64,000 nucleotides of DNA from Alkalicoccobacillus gibsonii (GCF_016798245.1 NZ_JAEUZA010000001.1:542221-606220), one strand, 5' to 3'; shown: positions 16,940 to 26,372, counted from the first letter of the stretch. Translations and numbers: made by a program. The notes: generated by a model not told the origin, from the letters alone.

Positions 16940-18280
16940 TTGATACGGAATATACTTATTGGATTAGCTGTCGCAGCTGTCGTAGGAACAGGTGTGTGGG
17001 GCTACCAACAGAAATCAGAAGGCGACCAACTTAGAATTCAGGCAGAGAATAACTATCAACGAGCGTTTCATGATCTGACCTTTAACCTTGATCAAATCGA
17101 GGACGAATTAGGTAAGACCCTTGCGATGAATACAAGAAGACAATTAACACCATCTCTAGCTGAAGTATGGCGTGTGACAAGCTTAGCCCAGAAAAACCTT
17201 GCGCAACTGCCTATACAAAATGTGAAAACAAGTGATACGGAAGAATTCCTTTATAAGATTGGTGATTTTAGTTACCGTACATCTGTACGTGATTTAGATA
17301 AAGAACCGTTAACAGAAAAGGAATATCAGACGTTAACAGATTTGCACAAGCATGCAGGAGAAATCCGCCAGAGTATGCGTAGTTTACAGGCTCAAGCAAT
17401 GAATAACAAGCATCGTTGGGTGGATGAAAGTGCCAATGATAATGCTCCACAAGGTGAGGAAAGTGTTCCAGGTCAATTTGAACTGATGAACAAGTCAGTA
17501 GAAGGATTTACTGAAGTAGATTGGGGAGCTAGTAAAGATTCCATTCGAAACATTAATGGAGAACTTAAAAAGGCGTTAACAGGAAAAGAAGTGAGTGAAA
17601 AGGAAGCACAGGACATCGGTAGAAGCTATGCAGGTGTTGGTAAAGAATCAAAAGTTGATATTACTGAGACTGGAAAAGGACTGGAATATCCAGCCTATAC
17701 GCTCGTCATTGACGATCCAGATCATAAAGCGAATTACTATATGGATATAAGCATAAACGGGGGTGAGCCCATTTGGTTTATGCAAGAACGTGAGATGGGT
17801 GAGCAAACGATTGGACTAAACGAAGCGACTGAAAAAGCGAGTAATTTCTTAGAACAACATGGAAAAGAAGACATGGAGTTAATTGATAGCACGCAATACG
17901 ATACAGTCGGTGTCTTTGAATATGTGTACAAACAAGATGATGTCAGAATCTATCCGGATTCCATTTTGATCGGAGTTGCATTAGATAACGGAGATGTTGT
18001 CAGCTACGAATCAAAAGGATACATCATTAATCATAAAGAGAACCGAGATATTGCACAGCCGAAATTAAGTCGTGAAGAAGCGCAAACAAAGGTAAATCCA
18101 AAAGTGAAGATTATGGAAGAGCACATTGGAGTCATCAAGAACAATATTGACGAAGAAGTTCTTTGTTATGAGTTCCTTGGTGTGCTAGATGATGATACGT
18201 ATCGAATTTTTATTAATGCTGAAGACGGGCAGGAAGAAAAAGTTGAGCGCCTCATTCAGTCAGAGCCTGTTTTCCAATAA
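16940..18280 (+). CDS. ypeB: Germination protein YpeB
   Basis: 446 residues. A single N-terminal membrane segment (residues 2-21), a helical region and, in the C-terminal half, PepSY-type repeats (EKEAQDIGRSYAG, LNEATEKASNFLEQHG, SREEAQTKVNPKVK). YpeB is needed for SleB to be placed and kept stable in the spore. The TTG start follows GGAGGTGTGAGG. Its position directly behind sleB is conserved and normally both are made in the forespore. Confidence 0.94.
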   Translation: MIRNILIGLAVAAVVGTGVWGYQQKSEGDQLRIQAENNYQRAFHDLTFNLDQIEDELGKTLAMNTRRQLTPSLAEVWRVTSLAQKNLAQLPIQNVKTSDTEEFLYKIGDFSYRTSVRDLDKEPLTEKEYQTLTDLHKHAGEIRQSMRSLQAQAMNNKHRWVDESANDNAPQGEESVPGQFELMNKSVEGFTEVDWGASKDSIRNINGELKKALTGKEVSEKEAQDIGRSYAGVGKESKVDITETGKGLEYPAYTLVIDDPDHKANYYMDISINGGEPIWFMQEREMGEQTIGLNEATEKASNFLEQHGKEDMELIDSTQYDTVGVFEYVYKQDDVRIYPDSILIGVALDNGDVVSYESKGYIINHKENRDIAQPKLSREEAQTKVNPKVKIMEEHIGVIKNNIDEEVLCYEFLGVLDDDTYRIFINAEDGQEEKVERLIQSEPVFQ

Positions 18281-18287
18281 AACGCGT

Positions 18288-18331
18288 AGGACCTAAGAGC
18301 GAAAAACATTGCTTTTAGGTCCTTCATTTTT
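18288..18331 (+). terminator. Intrinsic terminator after ypeB
   Basis: A 13-bp stem (18288-18300 with 18311-18323, one wobble), 10-base loop, then TCATTTTT. Confidence 0.85.
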
Positions 18332-18417
18332 CCATTGGGATATTCGTTTCATATCTTGCCATTTTGTCAGATCGTGCGATAATAAAAGGAAAAAGGTAGA
18401 GAGAGGACGGCGAACGT

Positions 18418-19086
18418 GTGGAAGTAGGAATGACGTTATATCTTGAAGCAAAGCATCAAGAAATGGAAAAGCCAGTACCGGTTTATCGCTGTCGAGTGGT
18501 TGATCTGGAGGATGGACGGATTATGATTGATTATCCAATCAATGAAACAACGAAAAAACCAGCATTTTTCTACGATGGTACGCAATTTAAAGCATGGTGG
18601 GTAGCCAAGGAAAATGCAGTGTATTCGTTTGAAGCGACGATTTTAGGACGAAAAAAATCAGAAATTCCTGTTTTAATTCTGAATCAACCGATGCCAGATC
18701 AAATCATTAAATTGCAGAGAAGGGAATATGTCAGAATCTCTGCAAGGGCAGATGTTGCTGTCCATCCATTCCATACAGACTATTATCCGTTTGCCTCAAC
18801 GACGGTCGACATTAGCGGTGGCGGGTGTGCCATTACATTACCACGTAATTACCAGTGCCCACCCATTGGTGAAATGGTTATGCTTTATTTAGTATTACAT
18901 CGCCCTTCTGGTACAGTTGATTATCTTCAAGTGAAGGCTGATATTGTTCGAATTATTCAGCCGTCTGAGCATTCTCAGGAACGACTTTCGTTTGAATTTC
19001 TTCAATTAGCTAAACGAGATCGCGAAAAAATAATGACTTATATTTTTGAAAAACAACTGATGGAAAAAAAGAAAATGAAGCTGTAG
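18418..19086 (+). CDS. ypfA: PilZ-domain c-di-GMP receptor YpfA (flagellar brake)
   Basis: 222 residues with the two-domain YcgR-type layout: an N-terminal domain (1-95) and a C-terminal PilZ domain. The c-di-GMP signature is complete: RREYVR at about 101-106 and VDISGGG near 132. In B. subtilis YpfA (MotI, DgrA) binds c-di-GMP and slows the flagellar stator. GTG start after GAGAGGACGG. It lies between ypeB and cmk as in B. subtilis, but I find no ypfB-like small gene in the 125 bases before cmk. Confidence 0.93.
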   Translation: MEVGMTLYLEAKHQEMEKPVPVYRCRVVDLEDGRIMIDYPINETTKKPAFFYDGTQFKAWWVAKENAVYSFEATILGRKKSEIPVLILNQPMPDQIIKLQRREYVRISARADVAVHPFHTDYYPFASTTVDISGGGCAITLPRNYQCPPIGEMVMLYLVLHRPSGTVDYLQVKADIVRIIQPSEHSQERLSFEFLQLAKRDREKIMTYIFEKQLMEKKKMKL

Positions 19087-19093
19087 AAGCTGT

Positions 19094-19122
19094 TTTACAT
19101 TAGACCACTATCTTCATATATG
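19094..19122 (+). promoter_or_regulatory. Candidate sigma-A promoter of cmk
   Basis: TTTACA at 19094-19099, a 17-base spacer and TATATG at 19117-19122, about 90 bases before cmk. Confidence 0.45.
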
Positions 19123-19211
19123 CTACACTTAAGAGGAAGATATCCGTTTAAATAGCGGGTTTAGAAAGTATGAACAGATGATGTGTTGTGAAATAATACG
19201 AGGTGTAAGAA

Positions 19212-19886
19212 ATGAGTGATTCGGTGAATATTGCCATTGATGGTCCTGCTGGTGCTGGAAAGAGTACAGTAGCAAAGTTAGTTTCAGAGGAATTAGGATT
19301 TCTGTATATTGATACAGGAGCCATGTATCGAGCGTTAACACTTGCGGCATTAAGAGAAGCTGTTAATATGAACAGTGAGAGCGAACTAAGTCAATTACTT
19401 AGTAAATGCCACATTCAATTGGTTGTTAAAAAAGAGGGAGCGAGTGTCCTTTTAAATGATGAAGATGTTAGTAAAGATATTCGCACTCTTGAGGTCAATC
19501 AGAATGTTTCGCTCGTTTCAAGCTGGGAAGCTGTACGTGTTGAAATGGTGGAGCGTCAACGTCAATTAGCTCAAAAAACACATAGCGTGTTAGATGGTAG
19601 AGATATTGGGACGTACGTTCTTCCAAATGCTCAATTAAAAGTGTTTCTAACAGCTTCTGTATCAGAACGTGCGCGTAGACGTCATGAAGAGCAGCTAAAG
19701 AAAGGAATGTCGTCTGATTACGAACAACTTAAGGTTGATATTGCAAGGCGGGATGAGCTTGATTCAACAAGAGCATTTGCCCCTCTGAAAAAAGCGGAGG
19801 ATGCAATTGAGATCGATACAACTACTTTATCCATTTCAGAAGTTGCCCAAGCTATTACTGATTTAGCGAAGGAGCGAACAAGCTAA
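19212..19886 (+). CDS. cmk: Cytidylate kinase
   Basis: 224-residue (d)CMP kinase. Seen: P-loop GPAGAGKS at 11-18, YIDTGAMYRALTLAALREAV near 36, LDGRDIGTYVLPNAQLKVFLTASVSERARRR near 128 and the ARRDELDSTRAFAPLKKAEDAIEIDTT close. It phosphorylates CMP and dCMP for nucleic acid and lipid precursor synthesis. ATG after GAGGTG. Its stop TAA is directly followed by the ATG of the acyltransferase gene. Confidence 0.95.
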   Translation: MSDSVNIAIDGPAGAGKSTVAKLVSEELGFLYIDTGAMYRALTLAALREAVNMNSESELSQLLSKCHIQLVVKKEGASVLLNDEDVSKDIRTLEVNQNVSLVSSWEAVRVEMVERQRQLAQKTHSVLDGRDIGTYVLPNAQLKVFLTASVSERARRRHEEQLKKGMSSDYEQLKVDIARRDELDSTRAFAPLKKAEDAIEIDTTTLSISEVAQAITDLAKERTS

Positions 19887-20480
19887 ATGGGATTATACCA
19901 ATTTGGTCAGTTTGTTTGTCGAACCTATTTATCGGCACTTTATAAGATTGAAATTGAAGGTAAAGAAAATATTCCTGAGCAAGGTGGAGTTCTACTTTGC
20001 TGCAATCATATTAGTAATTTTGATCCGCCGTTTCTTGGAGCCTATATTAAACGTCCTACACGATATATGGCTAAACAAGAGCTATTTGAAAAGCCAATCT
20101 TAAAGCAATTGTTACCTAAGCTAGGAGCATTTCCGGTTAAGCGTGGTGGGGCTGATAAGCAAACATTACGTAAAGGAATGAACTATCTAAATGATCAAGA
20201 AATCTTAGGGTTGTTTCCTGAAGGAACAAGAAGCAAAGACGGGAAGCTTGGAAAAGGATTAGCAGGTGCAGGTTTCTTTGCATTAAAAACCGATGCGGTC
20301 GTCATTCCATGTGCGATTATTGGATCTTACAAGCGCGGAAAACGCTTAAAGCTTGTATATGGAAAACCGTTGGATTTATCCATACAGCGAGAAACAAAAG
20401 CAAGCTCAGGAGAAGTTACAGAGCTTATTATGAGTGAAATTCAAGCATTATTAGACACACACAAACAACCTCACGATTAA
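19887..20480 (+). CDS. plsC: 1-acyl-sn-glycerol-3-phosphate acyltransferase
   Basis: 197-residue acyltransferase making phosphatidic acid at the membrane. Seen: the HX4D catalytic box in CCNHISNFDPPFLG near residue 37, the substrate motif FPVKRGG, LFPEGTRSKDGKLG near 110 and VIPCAIIGSYK. It begins one base after the cmk stop codon, so the two are coupled. The gene order cmk-plsC-rpsA is common in bacilli other than B. subtilis. plsY and gpsA of the same pathway lie 4 kb away in this window. Confidence 0.9.
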   Translation: MGLYQFGQFVCRTYLSALYKIEIEGKENIPEQGGVLLCCNHISNFDPPFLGAYIKRPTRYMAKQELFEKPILKQLLPKLGAFPVKRGGADKQTLRKGMNYLNDQEILGLFPEGTRSKDGKLGKGLAGAGFFALKTDAVVIPCAIIGSYKRGKRLKLVYGKPLDLSIQRETKASSGEVTELIMSEIQALLDTHKQPHD

Positions 20481-20484
20481 AATG

Positions 20485-20510
20485 CTTTCACTTTAGTTGA
20501 AAGTTTTTTA
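20485..20510 (+). terminator. Short hairpin with T run after plsC
   Basis: A 6-bp stem (20485-20490 with 20498-20503) and TTTTTT. Weak; may be partial or a processing site before the ypfD gene. Confidence 0.5.
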
Positions 20511-20565
20511 TAAATATAGTTTCATTACCACTGTACGTAGTGGGTACTGAAGGAGGCAAATGTCA

Positions 20566-21717
20566 ATGATTGAAGATATGAATAATGAAGTATCAGAACT
20601 GAAATCATTTACTGTAGGAGACATTGTGACGGGGAAGGTAACAAAGGTTGAAGATAAACAAGCCTTTGTTGATGTAGGCTTTAAAGTAGATGGTATTTTA
20701 CCAATTAGTGAACTATCTAGCTTACACATTGAAACCGTTGGTGATGTTTTGGCAGTTGATGATGAACTGGAGCTCAAAATTCAAAAAGTCACTGATGAAG
20801 AGTTGGTCCTCTCTAAGCGAGCTGTACAGGCTGAAAAGGCATGGGAACGACTTCAAGACGCCTATTCTTCAGGGGAAATTATTGAGGCTGAAGTAGCTGA
20901 TGTTGTAAAAGGTGGACTTGTAGTAGACGTAGGCGTTCGTGGATTCATTCCAGCCTCTCTCGTTGAACGTCACTTTGTAGAAGATTTCTCTAACTATAAA
21001 GGTCAGACACTCCGATTAAAAGTTGTGGAGCTGGATCGGGATAATAATAAACTTATTCTTTCACAACGTGCCGTTCTTGACGAAGAAGTTGAAACAAATA
21101 AGCGTCAGGTCCTTGATTCATTAAAAGCTGGAGACACTGTCGAAGGAACGGTTCAACGTTTAACGAACTTTGGTGCCTTTGTAGATGTTGGTGGCGTTGA
21201 TGGGCTTGTACACATTTCTCAGTTAGCGCATCATCGCGTGGAATCCCCATCTGAAATTGTCTCTGAAGGCCAGAGTGTCAGGGTGAAAATTCTCTCTGTT
21301 GATACGAACAGCGAACGTGTCTCTTTATCTATTAAAGATACAGAACCAGGACCGTGGGAGAAAGTAGCCGAGCAGTTTTCTGTAGGTGATGTTGTGGATG
21401 GAACCGTAAAACGACTCGTATCATTTGGTGCCTTCGTTGAAATTGCAGCAGGTATTGAAGGTCTAGTCCACATTTCACAAATTGCTAACCGACATATTGG
21501 TACACCTAGTGAGGTCTTATCTGAAGGTGAAACCGTACAAGTGAAAGTACTTGAAGTAAGTGCTAGTGACAAACGGGTTTCCTTAAGTATTAGAGAACTA
21601 CTTGAAAATGAAGATGGTAGTCAGGACTATGCTCAGTACGAAAGATCACGAGATGAAGATTCTGGTGGATTTTCATTAGGAGATATGATTGGCGACCAAT
21701 TAAAAAAGTATAAATAA
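20566..21717 (+). CDS. rpsA: Ribosomal protein S1 homologue YpfD
   Basis: 383 residues with four S1 RNA-binding repeats: VGDIVTGKVTKVEDKQAFVDVGFKVDGILPISELS (from 17), SGEIIEAEVADVVKGGLVVDVGVRGFIPASLV (from 103), AGDTVEGTVQRLTNFGAFVDVGGVDGLVHISQLA (from 188) and VGDVVDGTVKRLVSFGAFVEIAAGIEGLVHISQIA (from 273). Four domains instead of six is normal for bacilli, where it is not a strict S1 equivalent. ATG 20566 stands 9 bases after AGGAGG; an ATG at 20560 is only 3 bases away. Confidence 0.92.
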   Translation: MIEDMNNEVSELKSFTVGDIVTGKVTKVEDKQAFVDVGFKVDGILPISELSSLHIETVGDVLAVDDELELKIQKVTDEELVLSKRAVQAEKAWERLQDAYSSGEIIEAEVADVVKGGLVVDVGVRGFIPASLVERHFVEDFSNYKGQTLRLKVVELDRDNNKLILSQRAVLDEEVETNKRQVLDSLKAGDTVEGTVQRLTNFGAFVDVGGVDGLVHISQLAHHRVESPSEIVSEGQSVRVKILSVDTNSERVSLSIKDTEPGPWEKVAEQFSVGDVVDGTVKRLVSFGAFVEIAAGIEGLVHISQIANRHIGTPSEVLSEGETVQVKVLEVSASDKRVSLSIRELLENEDGSQDYAQYERSRDEDSGGFSLGDMIGDQLKKYK

Positions 21718-21729
21718 ACATTGTTAAAG

Positions 21730-21770
21730 AGTAGCGTACATATCATTTGGTATGTACGCTACTTTTCTAT
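21730..21770 (+). terminator. Intrinsic terminator after rpsA-like gene
   Basis: Perfect 13-bp stem (21730-21742 with 21751-21763), 8-base loop, TTTCTAT tail. Confidence 0.88.
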
Positions 21771-21846
21771 GCTTTTCTATTCATAATAGGTTTAGTTGCT
21801 ACTATTTCTGCCCATACTAGCTTATGAAACTAGGGGGGAGAAATGA

Positions 21847-22449
21847 ATGGAAGGGTTATTTATGTTTTGGCTGAGTTGGGTGGCTTGGATTATTGTCACT
21901 TTTTTAATGGGGAAGTCAAAAAAGAGAATAATGTTAGCAGGTTTTATCCTACTTTTTATTATCTTTTATTCGGTTCACATACCTGTACCAATGGGAACGA
22001 TTAATGCAGGGTTTATTTGGCTGGCCTTAGGCTGTTATTGGATGTTTCACAGACAAGCCAGAAAAAGACTGTTTGTTTCATTTTTGTTTGGATGGTTCAT
22101 TGCAGCTGTCTACGCAGGCTTTTCCTTGTGGACGATGTATGATCCTATAATTATGATTGTTCAAAAGGAATGGATGATGGCTAGTATTCTATTTCTTCTA
22201 TCCATTTTCTTAATGAAAAATGCTTTACTACGTGTAACGGTTGTTACACTTGGTATGATTCATGGTGAAGTGTTGACACACTTTGTGACAGCGAATATTT
22301 GGGGATTTTTTGAGGTTGGAAGTAATCTGTTTTTTGATGGTTTGGCTCTCAGTCTCGTGATTTTGTCGTTGCATATTCTTCTGCAGACGGTTAAAGGCTT
22401 CTTACAAGATGCGACAGAGAAATGGCGGAGTGCAACGGAGAGCCTATAA
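21847..22449 (+). CDS. yphA: YphA family membrane protein
   Basis: 200-residue integral membrane protein with about six hydrophobic segments (WLSWVAWIIVTFLMG, IMLAGFILLFIIFYSV, INAGFIWLALGCYWMF, FVSFLFGWFIAAVYAGF, MASILFLLSIFLM, GLALSLVILSLHILLQ). Length and position between ypfD and der match B. subtilis YphA. No catalytic motif is visible and I cannot assign a function. ATG follows GGGGGGAG by 6 bases. Confidence 0.75.
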   Translation: MEGLFMFWLSWVAWIIVTFLMGKSKKRIMLAGFILLFIIFYSVHIPVPMGTINAGFIWLALGCYWMFHRQARKRLFVSFLFGWFIAAVYAGFSLWTMYDPIIMIVQKEWMMASILFLLSIFLMKNALLRVTVVTLGMIHGEVLTHFVTANIWGFFEVGSNLFFDGLALSLVILSLHILLQTVKGFLQDATEKWRSATESL

Positions 22450-22623
22450 AACCTTTACTGATAGGGTCGACAAGCTCCGTTAGATTTAGTAAGATGAGTA
22501 AGTTAGAAACGGCAAAGAATGCACTTATAAAGGTGTGAGCTCGTGTCGTTTTTTCGTATGAACAATGACTGTCTCCTTTTATTTTATAAAGGGATCAGCA
22601 TTTTAGAGAAAGGTTGTGGCGCT

Positions 22624-23940
22624 GTGACTAAACCAGTCGTGGCCATTGTAGGACGTCCTAACGTCGGAAAATCTACAATTTTTAATCGTATTGTTGGAGA
22701 AAGAATTGCGATTGTGGAAGACATTCCTGGTGTAACTCGTGATCGTATTTATAGTCAAGGTGAATGGCTAGATACAGAGTTTCAGGTGATCGATACAGGC
22801 GGAATTGAAATTGGAGACGAGCCATTGCTTGTGCAGATGCGTGCTCAGGCGGAATTGGCTATTAAAGAGTCTGACGTCATTATCTTTATGGTAAATGGAC
22901 GTGAAGGGATTACTAATGCAGATCAGGAAGTAGCCAAGCTATTATTCCGATCAAAAAAACCAGTCGTTCTTGCGGTGAATAAAATTGATAATGTGGAGAT
23001 GCAACAGCAGCTGTATGAATTTTATTCATTAGGGATGGGAGAGCCTTTTGGAATCTCTGGATCACACGGACTTGGACTTGGTGATTTATTAGATGAGGTG
23101 AAAAGCCATTTCCCTGAACAAGAAGAGGAAGTGTATGATCCTGATACAATCCGTATTGCATTGATTGGTCGTCCAAATGTCGGTAAATCTTCATTAGTAA
23201 ATGGCATGCTTGGAGAAGATCGAGTGATTGTAAGTGATATTGCAGGTACAACTCGTGATGCCATTGATACACCGTTTACAAAGGATGATCAGGATTATGT
23301 GGTTATTGATACAGCGGGTATGCGTAAGCGCGGAAAAGTGTACGAAACCACTGAGAAGTACAGTGTACTTCGAGCACTTAAAGCAATTGAGAGAGCGGAT
23401 GTTGTCTTGGTTGTGTTAAATGCAGAGGAAGGCATTATTGAACAGGATAAAAAGATTGCAGGTTATGCTCATGAAGCAGGACGCGCGATTCTGTTTGTTG
23501 TGAATAAATGGGATGCGGTTCCTGGTAAAGACGATAAAACAATGCAGAACTTTGAACGTAAGATCCGTGAAGAATTCCTTTTCTTAACTTATGCACCTGT
23601 ATTATTCTTATCTGCTTTAACTCGTCAACGGATGCAGCATTTATTGCCACTTGTTAACAAAGTAGCAGAGAATCATACACTTCGAGTGGCTACTCATGTA
23701 TTAAATGACATGGTAATGGATGCTGTTGTTATGAATCCAACTCCAACAGACAAAGGAAAACGCTTGAAGATTAATTATGTGACTCAAGTGGCTGTAGGTC
23801 CACCTACGTTTGTTTTCTTTGTAAACGAACCAGAATTAATGCATTTTTCGTATCAACGTTTCTTAGAAAATCGCTTGCGTGCAACGTTTGATTTAGAGGG
23901 TACACCAGTTAAAATTATTGCTCGTAAGAAAAATGATTAA
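22624..23940 (+). CDS. der: Ribosome biogenesis GTPase Der (EngA)
   Basis: 438 residues with two tandem GTPase domains and a KH-like C-terminus. Domain 1: GRPNVGKST at 10-18, DTPGV-type IPGVTRD, DTGG and NKID. Domain 2: GRPNVGKSS near 182, [11 protein letters not shown] and NKWD. Der is needed for 50S subunit assembly. The open frame starts at 22543, but GTG 22624 gives the conserved start [17 protein letters not shown] and has AGAAAGG before it. plsY and gpsA follow as in B. subtilis relatives. Confidence 0.95.
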   Translation: MTKPVVAIVGRPNVGKSTIFNRIVGERIAIVEDIPGVTRDRIYSQGEWLDTEFQVIDTGGIEIGDEPLLVQMRAQAELAIKESDVIIFMVNGREGITNADQEVAKLLFRSKKPVVLAVNKIDNVEMQQQLYEFYSLGMGEPFGISGSHGLGLGDLLDEVKSHFPEQEEEVYDPDTIRIALIGRPNVGKSSLVNGMLGEDRVIVSDIAGTTRDAIDTPFTKDDQDYVVIDTAGMRKRGKVYETTEKYSVLRALKAIERADVVLVVLNAEEGIIEQDKKIAGYAHEAGRAILFVVNKWDAVPGKDDKTMQNFERKIREEFLFLTYAPVLFLSALTRQRMQHLLPLVNKVAENHTLRVATHVLNDMVMDAVVMNPTPTDKGKRLKINYVTQVAVGPPTFVFFVNEPELMHFSYQRFLENRLRATFDLEGTPVKIIARKKND

Positions 23941-23967
23941 CGTTTTGACAATGGGAGGAGAACATTT

Positions 23968-24585
23968 ATGGGAATAGGCCTTCTGGTTTCCATACTTATT
24001 GGTTATTTACTTGGGTCTATTAGCTTTAGTTATCTCATTGGTCGTAAATTACTAAAGCTAGATATTCGCACAATGGGGAGTGGGAATGCTGGGGCTACAA
24101 ACACACTAAGAGTGATGGGGAAAGGCCCGGCCATCTCCGTCTTAGTGTTAGATATTGCAAAGGGTATTGCTGCTGTATGGATTGGCGTTTGGTTAGGTGC
24201 AGGTAATGCATGGGTACCGGCGCTAGCAGGTTTAGCTGCAATACTCGGTCATAATTGGCCCATTTATTTTGGTTTTCGAGGTGGAAAGGGTGTAGCAACC
24301 ACAATAGGTGTTATTGCCACTCTTGTATTAATTCCTGCTTTAACTGCTGGGGTCATTGCGATTCTAAGTATTGTTTTTACACGTTATGTTTCCCTTGGAT
24401 CTTTACTATTTGTAGGGTTAACGCCAATTACAGTTTGGTTATTTATGAATGGCTTGAATATACCGGTTGAGTACTTTTATTTAACAATAGCAGTAGCACT
24501 TTTATCTTTTTGGAAGCACCGTACAAATATTAAACGATTAACTACAGGTACAGAGAATAAACTAGGATCTAAAAAAGGTGCATAA
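23968..24585 (+). CDS. plsY: Acyl-phosphate glycerol-3-phosphate acyltransferase PlsY
   Basis: 205-residue membrane acyltransferase that transfers an acyl group from acyl phosphate to glycerol 3-phosphate. Seen: five hydrophobic segments and the three loops typical of PlsY: GSISFSYLIG with MGSGNAGATNTLR near 36, GHNWPIYFGFRGGKGVATTIG near 93, and FWKHRTNIKRLTTGTENKLG near 173. ATG follows GGGAGGAG. It supplies the substrate for plsC upstream; gpsA next door makes glycerol 3-phosphate. Confidence 0.95.
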   Translation: MGIGLLVSILIGYLLGSISFSYLIGRKLLKLDIRTMGSGNAGATNTLRVMGKGPAISVLVLDIAKGIAAVWIGVWLGAGNAWVPALAGLAAILGHNWPIYFGFRGGKGVATTIGVIATLVLIPALTAGVIAILSIVFTRYVSLGSLLFVGLTPITVWLFMNGLNIPVEYFYLTIAVALLSFWKHRTNIKRLTTGTENKLGSKKGA

Positions 24586-24612
24586 AACGCGTGTGATAAG
24601 GGGTTGATTCAT

Positions 24613-25632
24613 ATGACTACGATTGCTGTAGTAGGATCTGGAAGCTGGGGTACAGCTCTAGGGATGGTTTTAGCTGATAACGGACACGACGTTCGCATGT
24701 GGGCTAGACGTGCTGATCAAATTGAAGAAATGAATACAAAAAAAACAAATGAAAAATATTTGCCTGAGGTTACACTCCCAGAAAGCATGTGTGGGTTTAC
24801 AAGCCTTGAGGAAGCCGTTCAACCTGTAGAGGTTGTTGTGCTTGCTGTACCAGTAAAAGCGATTCGTGAAGAAACGAAAAAACTGCTTGAAGTTTCAAGC
24901 CGTCCTCTTACGATCATTCATGTGAGTAAAGGGATTGAACCTGGTACACAAAAAAGAGTATCCGAAATGATTGAAGAAGAAGCTAACGGTCATGCAAATC
25001 TTCATTCTGTGGTTGTCTTATCTGGACCTAGTCATGCTGAAGAGGTAAGCCGACGACAGCCTACAACTGTTACAGTTTCATCAACAAATCTTGAGTCTGC
25101 TCAATATGCACAGGATTTGTTCATGAACCAGAATTTCCGTGTGTATACTCATTCCGATCTAGTTGGTGTTGAGCTCGGTGGCGCATTAAAGAATATTATT
25201 GCACTTGTATGCGGTGTAACGAATGGACTGGGATATGGAGATAATACTAAAGCTGCTATTATGACTAGAGGACTCGCTGAGATTACCCGCATGGGTGTAA
25301 AGCTTGGTGCAGATCCCTTAACATTCTCAGGTTTGTCCGGTCTCGGTGATTTGATTGTAACGTGCACAAGTGTGCATTCAAGAAATTTCCGTGCAGGCAG
25401 GTTAATTGGACAAGGACTATCACTTGATGATGTGCTAGAGCAAATGGGAATGGCTGTTGAAGGTGTTAGAACAACGCAAGCTGCATTTGAGATGGCTAAT
25501 CGCTTTGAAGTGGAAATGCCGATAACAAGTGCGATTTATCATGTTCTCTTTAATGGAATAAAGCCTGAAGATGCAGCTGGTGAGTTGATGGGCCGAGTGA
25601 AAAAACACGAGGAAGAAAAGTTAACTGACTAA
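24613..25632 (+). CDS. gpsA: Glycerol-3-phosphate dehydrogenase [NAD(P)+]
   Basis: 339 residues. Seen: NAD(P) site VVGSGSWGTALGMVLADNGHDVRMW, VSKGIEPGT near 115, LSGPSHAEEV, catalytic Lys region GVELGGALKNIIALVCGVTNGLGYGDNTKAA near 186, and GLSGLGDLIVTCTS with SRNFRAG. It reduces dihydroxyacetone phosphate to make the phospholipid backbone. ATG 24613 is 9 bases after AAGGGG; TTG 24604 overlaps that site. It ends the der-plsY-gpsA group. Confidence 0.95.
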   Translation: MTTIAVVGSGSWGTALGMVLADNGHDVRMWARRADQIEEMNTKKTNEKYLPEVTLPESMCGFTSLEEAVQPVEVVVLAVPVKAIREETKKLLEVSSRPLTIIHVSKGIEPGTQKRVSEMIEEEANGHANLHSVVVLSGPSHAEEVSRRQPTTVTVSSTNLESAQYAQDLFMNQNFRVYTHSDLVGVELGGALKNIIALVCGVTNGLGYGDNTKAAIMTRGLAEITRMGVKLGADPLTFSGLSGLGDLIVTCTSVHSRNFRAGRLIGQGLSLDDVLEQMGMAVEGVRTTQAAFEMANRFEVEMPITSAIYHVLFNGIKPEDAAGELMGRVKKHEEEKLTD

Positions 25633-25654
25633 AATGTTCTAGGCATTTACCATG

Positions 25655-25682
25655 CACCATCTTTCTCTGTACGCATACGATA
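25655..25682 (+). promoter_or_regulatory. Candidate sigma-K promoter of spoVIF
   Basis: CAC at 25655-25657, exactly 16 bases, then CATACGATA at 25674-25682. Both boxes fit the sigma-K pattern (mAC, 16 bases, CATAnnnTA). spoVIF is a sigma-K gene in B. subtilis. Confidence 0.65.
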
Positions 25683-25715
25683 TGTTGATACTACGTACGG
25701 AGGAGGAGAGAGCAC

Positions 25716-25982
25716 ATGACTCAAAACCGAGATTCATCGTTCTTTGACCAGATTCAAAAGAATACGAAGGTTCGACCTGATGAACTATTAAAACTAGCAA
25801 ACTCTGTAAGTAAATCAAACTTAAAAGACGAAGCAACAGTTAGACAATTAATTCATCAAGTGTCTCAGCTTGCAGGTAAACCTGTTTCTAAAGAAAAAGA
25901 AGATCAGCTTGTTCAAGCTATTATTAAAAACAACGTGCCTGCTGATTTTGCTTCCCTTTCAAAAATGTTTAATAAAAAATAG
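25716..25982 (+). CDS. spoVIF: Stage VI sporulation protein F
   Basis: 88 residues, the full length of the SpoVIF (YjcC) family. Seen: FFDQIQKNTKVRPDELLKLANSVSKSNLKDEATVRQLIHQVSQLAGKPVSKEKEDQLVQAIIKNNVP, an all-helical protein. In B. subtilis it acts in the mother cell with GerE in late coat gene expression and spore resistance. ATG is preceded by GGAGGAGAG and the gene has its own sigma-K-like promoter. In B. subtilis yjcC lies elsewhere on the chromosome. Confidence 0.85.
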   Translation: MTQNRDSSFFDQIQKNTKVRPDELLKLANSVSKSNLKDEATVRQLIHQVSQLAGKPVSKEKEDQLVQAIIKNNVPADFASLSKMFNKK

Positions 25983-26079
25983 CACTCCGTTAGGCATATG
26001 CTCGTGCACTTTCAGTAGTCGTGCATATACTTGTAAGGAACACAAATATAGGGCTTACACATTAGGGTTATGTCATGAG

Positions 26080-26110
26080 TCGGAGAAAGGCCCCACTTTC
26101 TCCGATTTAA
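26080..26110 (+). terminator. Hairpin between spoVIF and yphE
   Basis: Perfect 10-bp stem (26080-26089 with 26096-26105), 6-base loop, followed by TTTAATT. The T run is short, so it may end transcripts only partly. Confidence 0.65.
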
Positions 26111-26157
26111 TTAGTAACATGGACAAGCTTAAGTGAAGTCTATTGAGGAGGAAAAGA

Positions 26158-26358
26158 ATGTCACAAGCCATGCTTCATATGTACATTTCTTTTGCTGGTA
26201 TGATTTTGATGTTTGTTTCGGCTGGACTGGCTCTTTTTAGTCGGACAAAATTAAAAGGAATCATTCAAAAGATTGTTTTGTCCATTTCATTTGTATGTTT
26301 AATGGTTTCAGGAATTATTGTTTTTTATATTGTAGTAGGGGGACCAACGTCAAGCTAG
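26158..26358 (+). CDS. yphE: YphE-like small membrane protein (DUF2768)
   Basis: 66 residues with two hydrophobic segments (LHMYISFAGMILMFVSAGLALF and IVLSISFVCLMVSGIIVFYIVV) joined by the basic stretch SRTKLKGIIQK. Length, layout and position just before yphF match the YphE/DUF2768 family. No function is known to me. ATG 26158 sits 7 bases after GAGGAGG; the open frame continues upstream to 26143 without a better start. Confidence 0.78.
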   Translation: MSQAMLHMYISFAGMILMFVSAGLALFSRTKLKGIIQKIVLSISFVCLMVSGIIVFYIVVGGPTSS

Positions 26359-26372
26359 GGAGGAGATACATT

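Noticed and set aside
25983-26079. Repeated TCGTGCA words after spoVIF as a regulatory repeat
   Set aside because: Only two 7-base copies with imperfect surrounding symmetry; could be chance.
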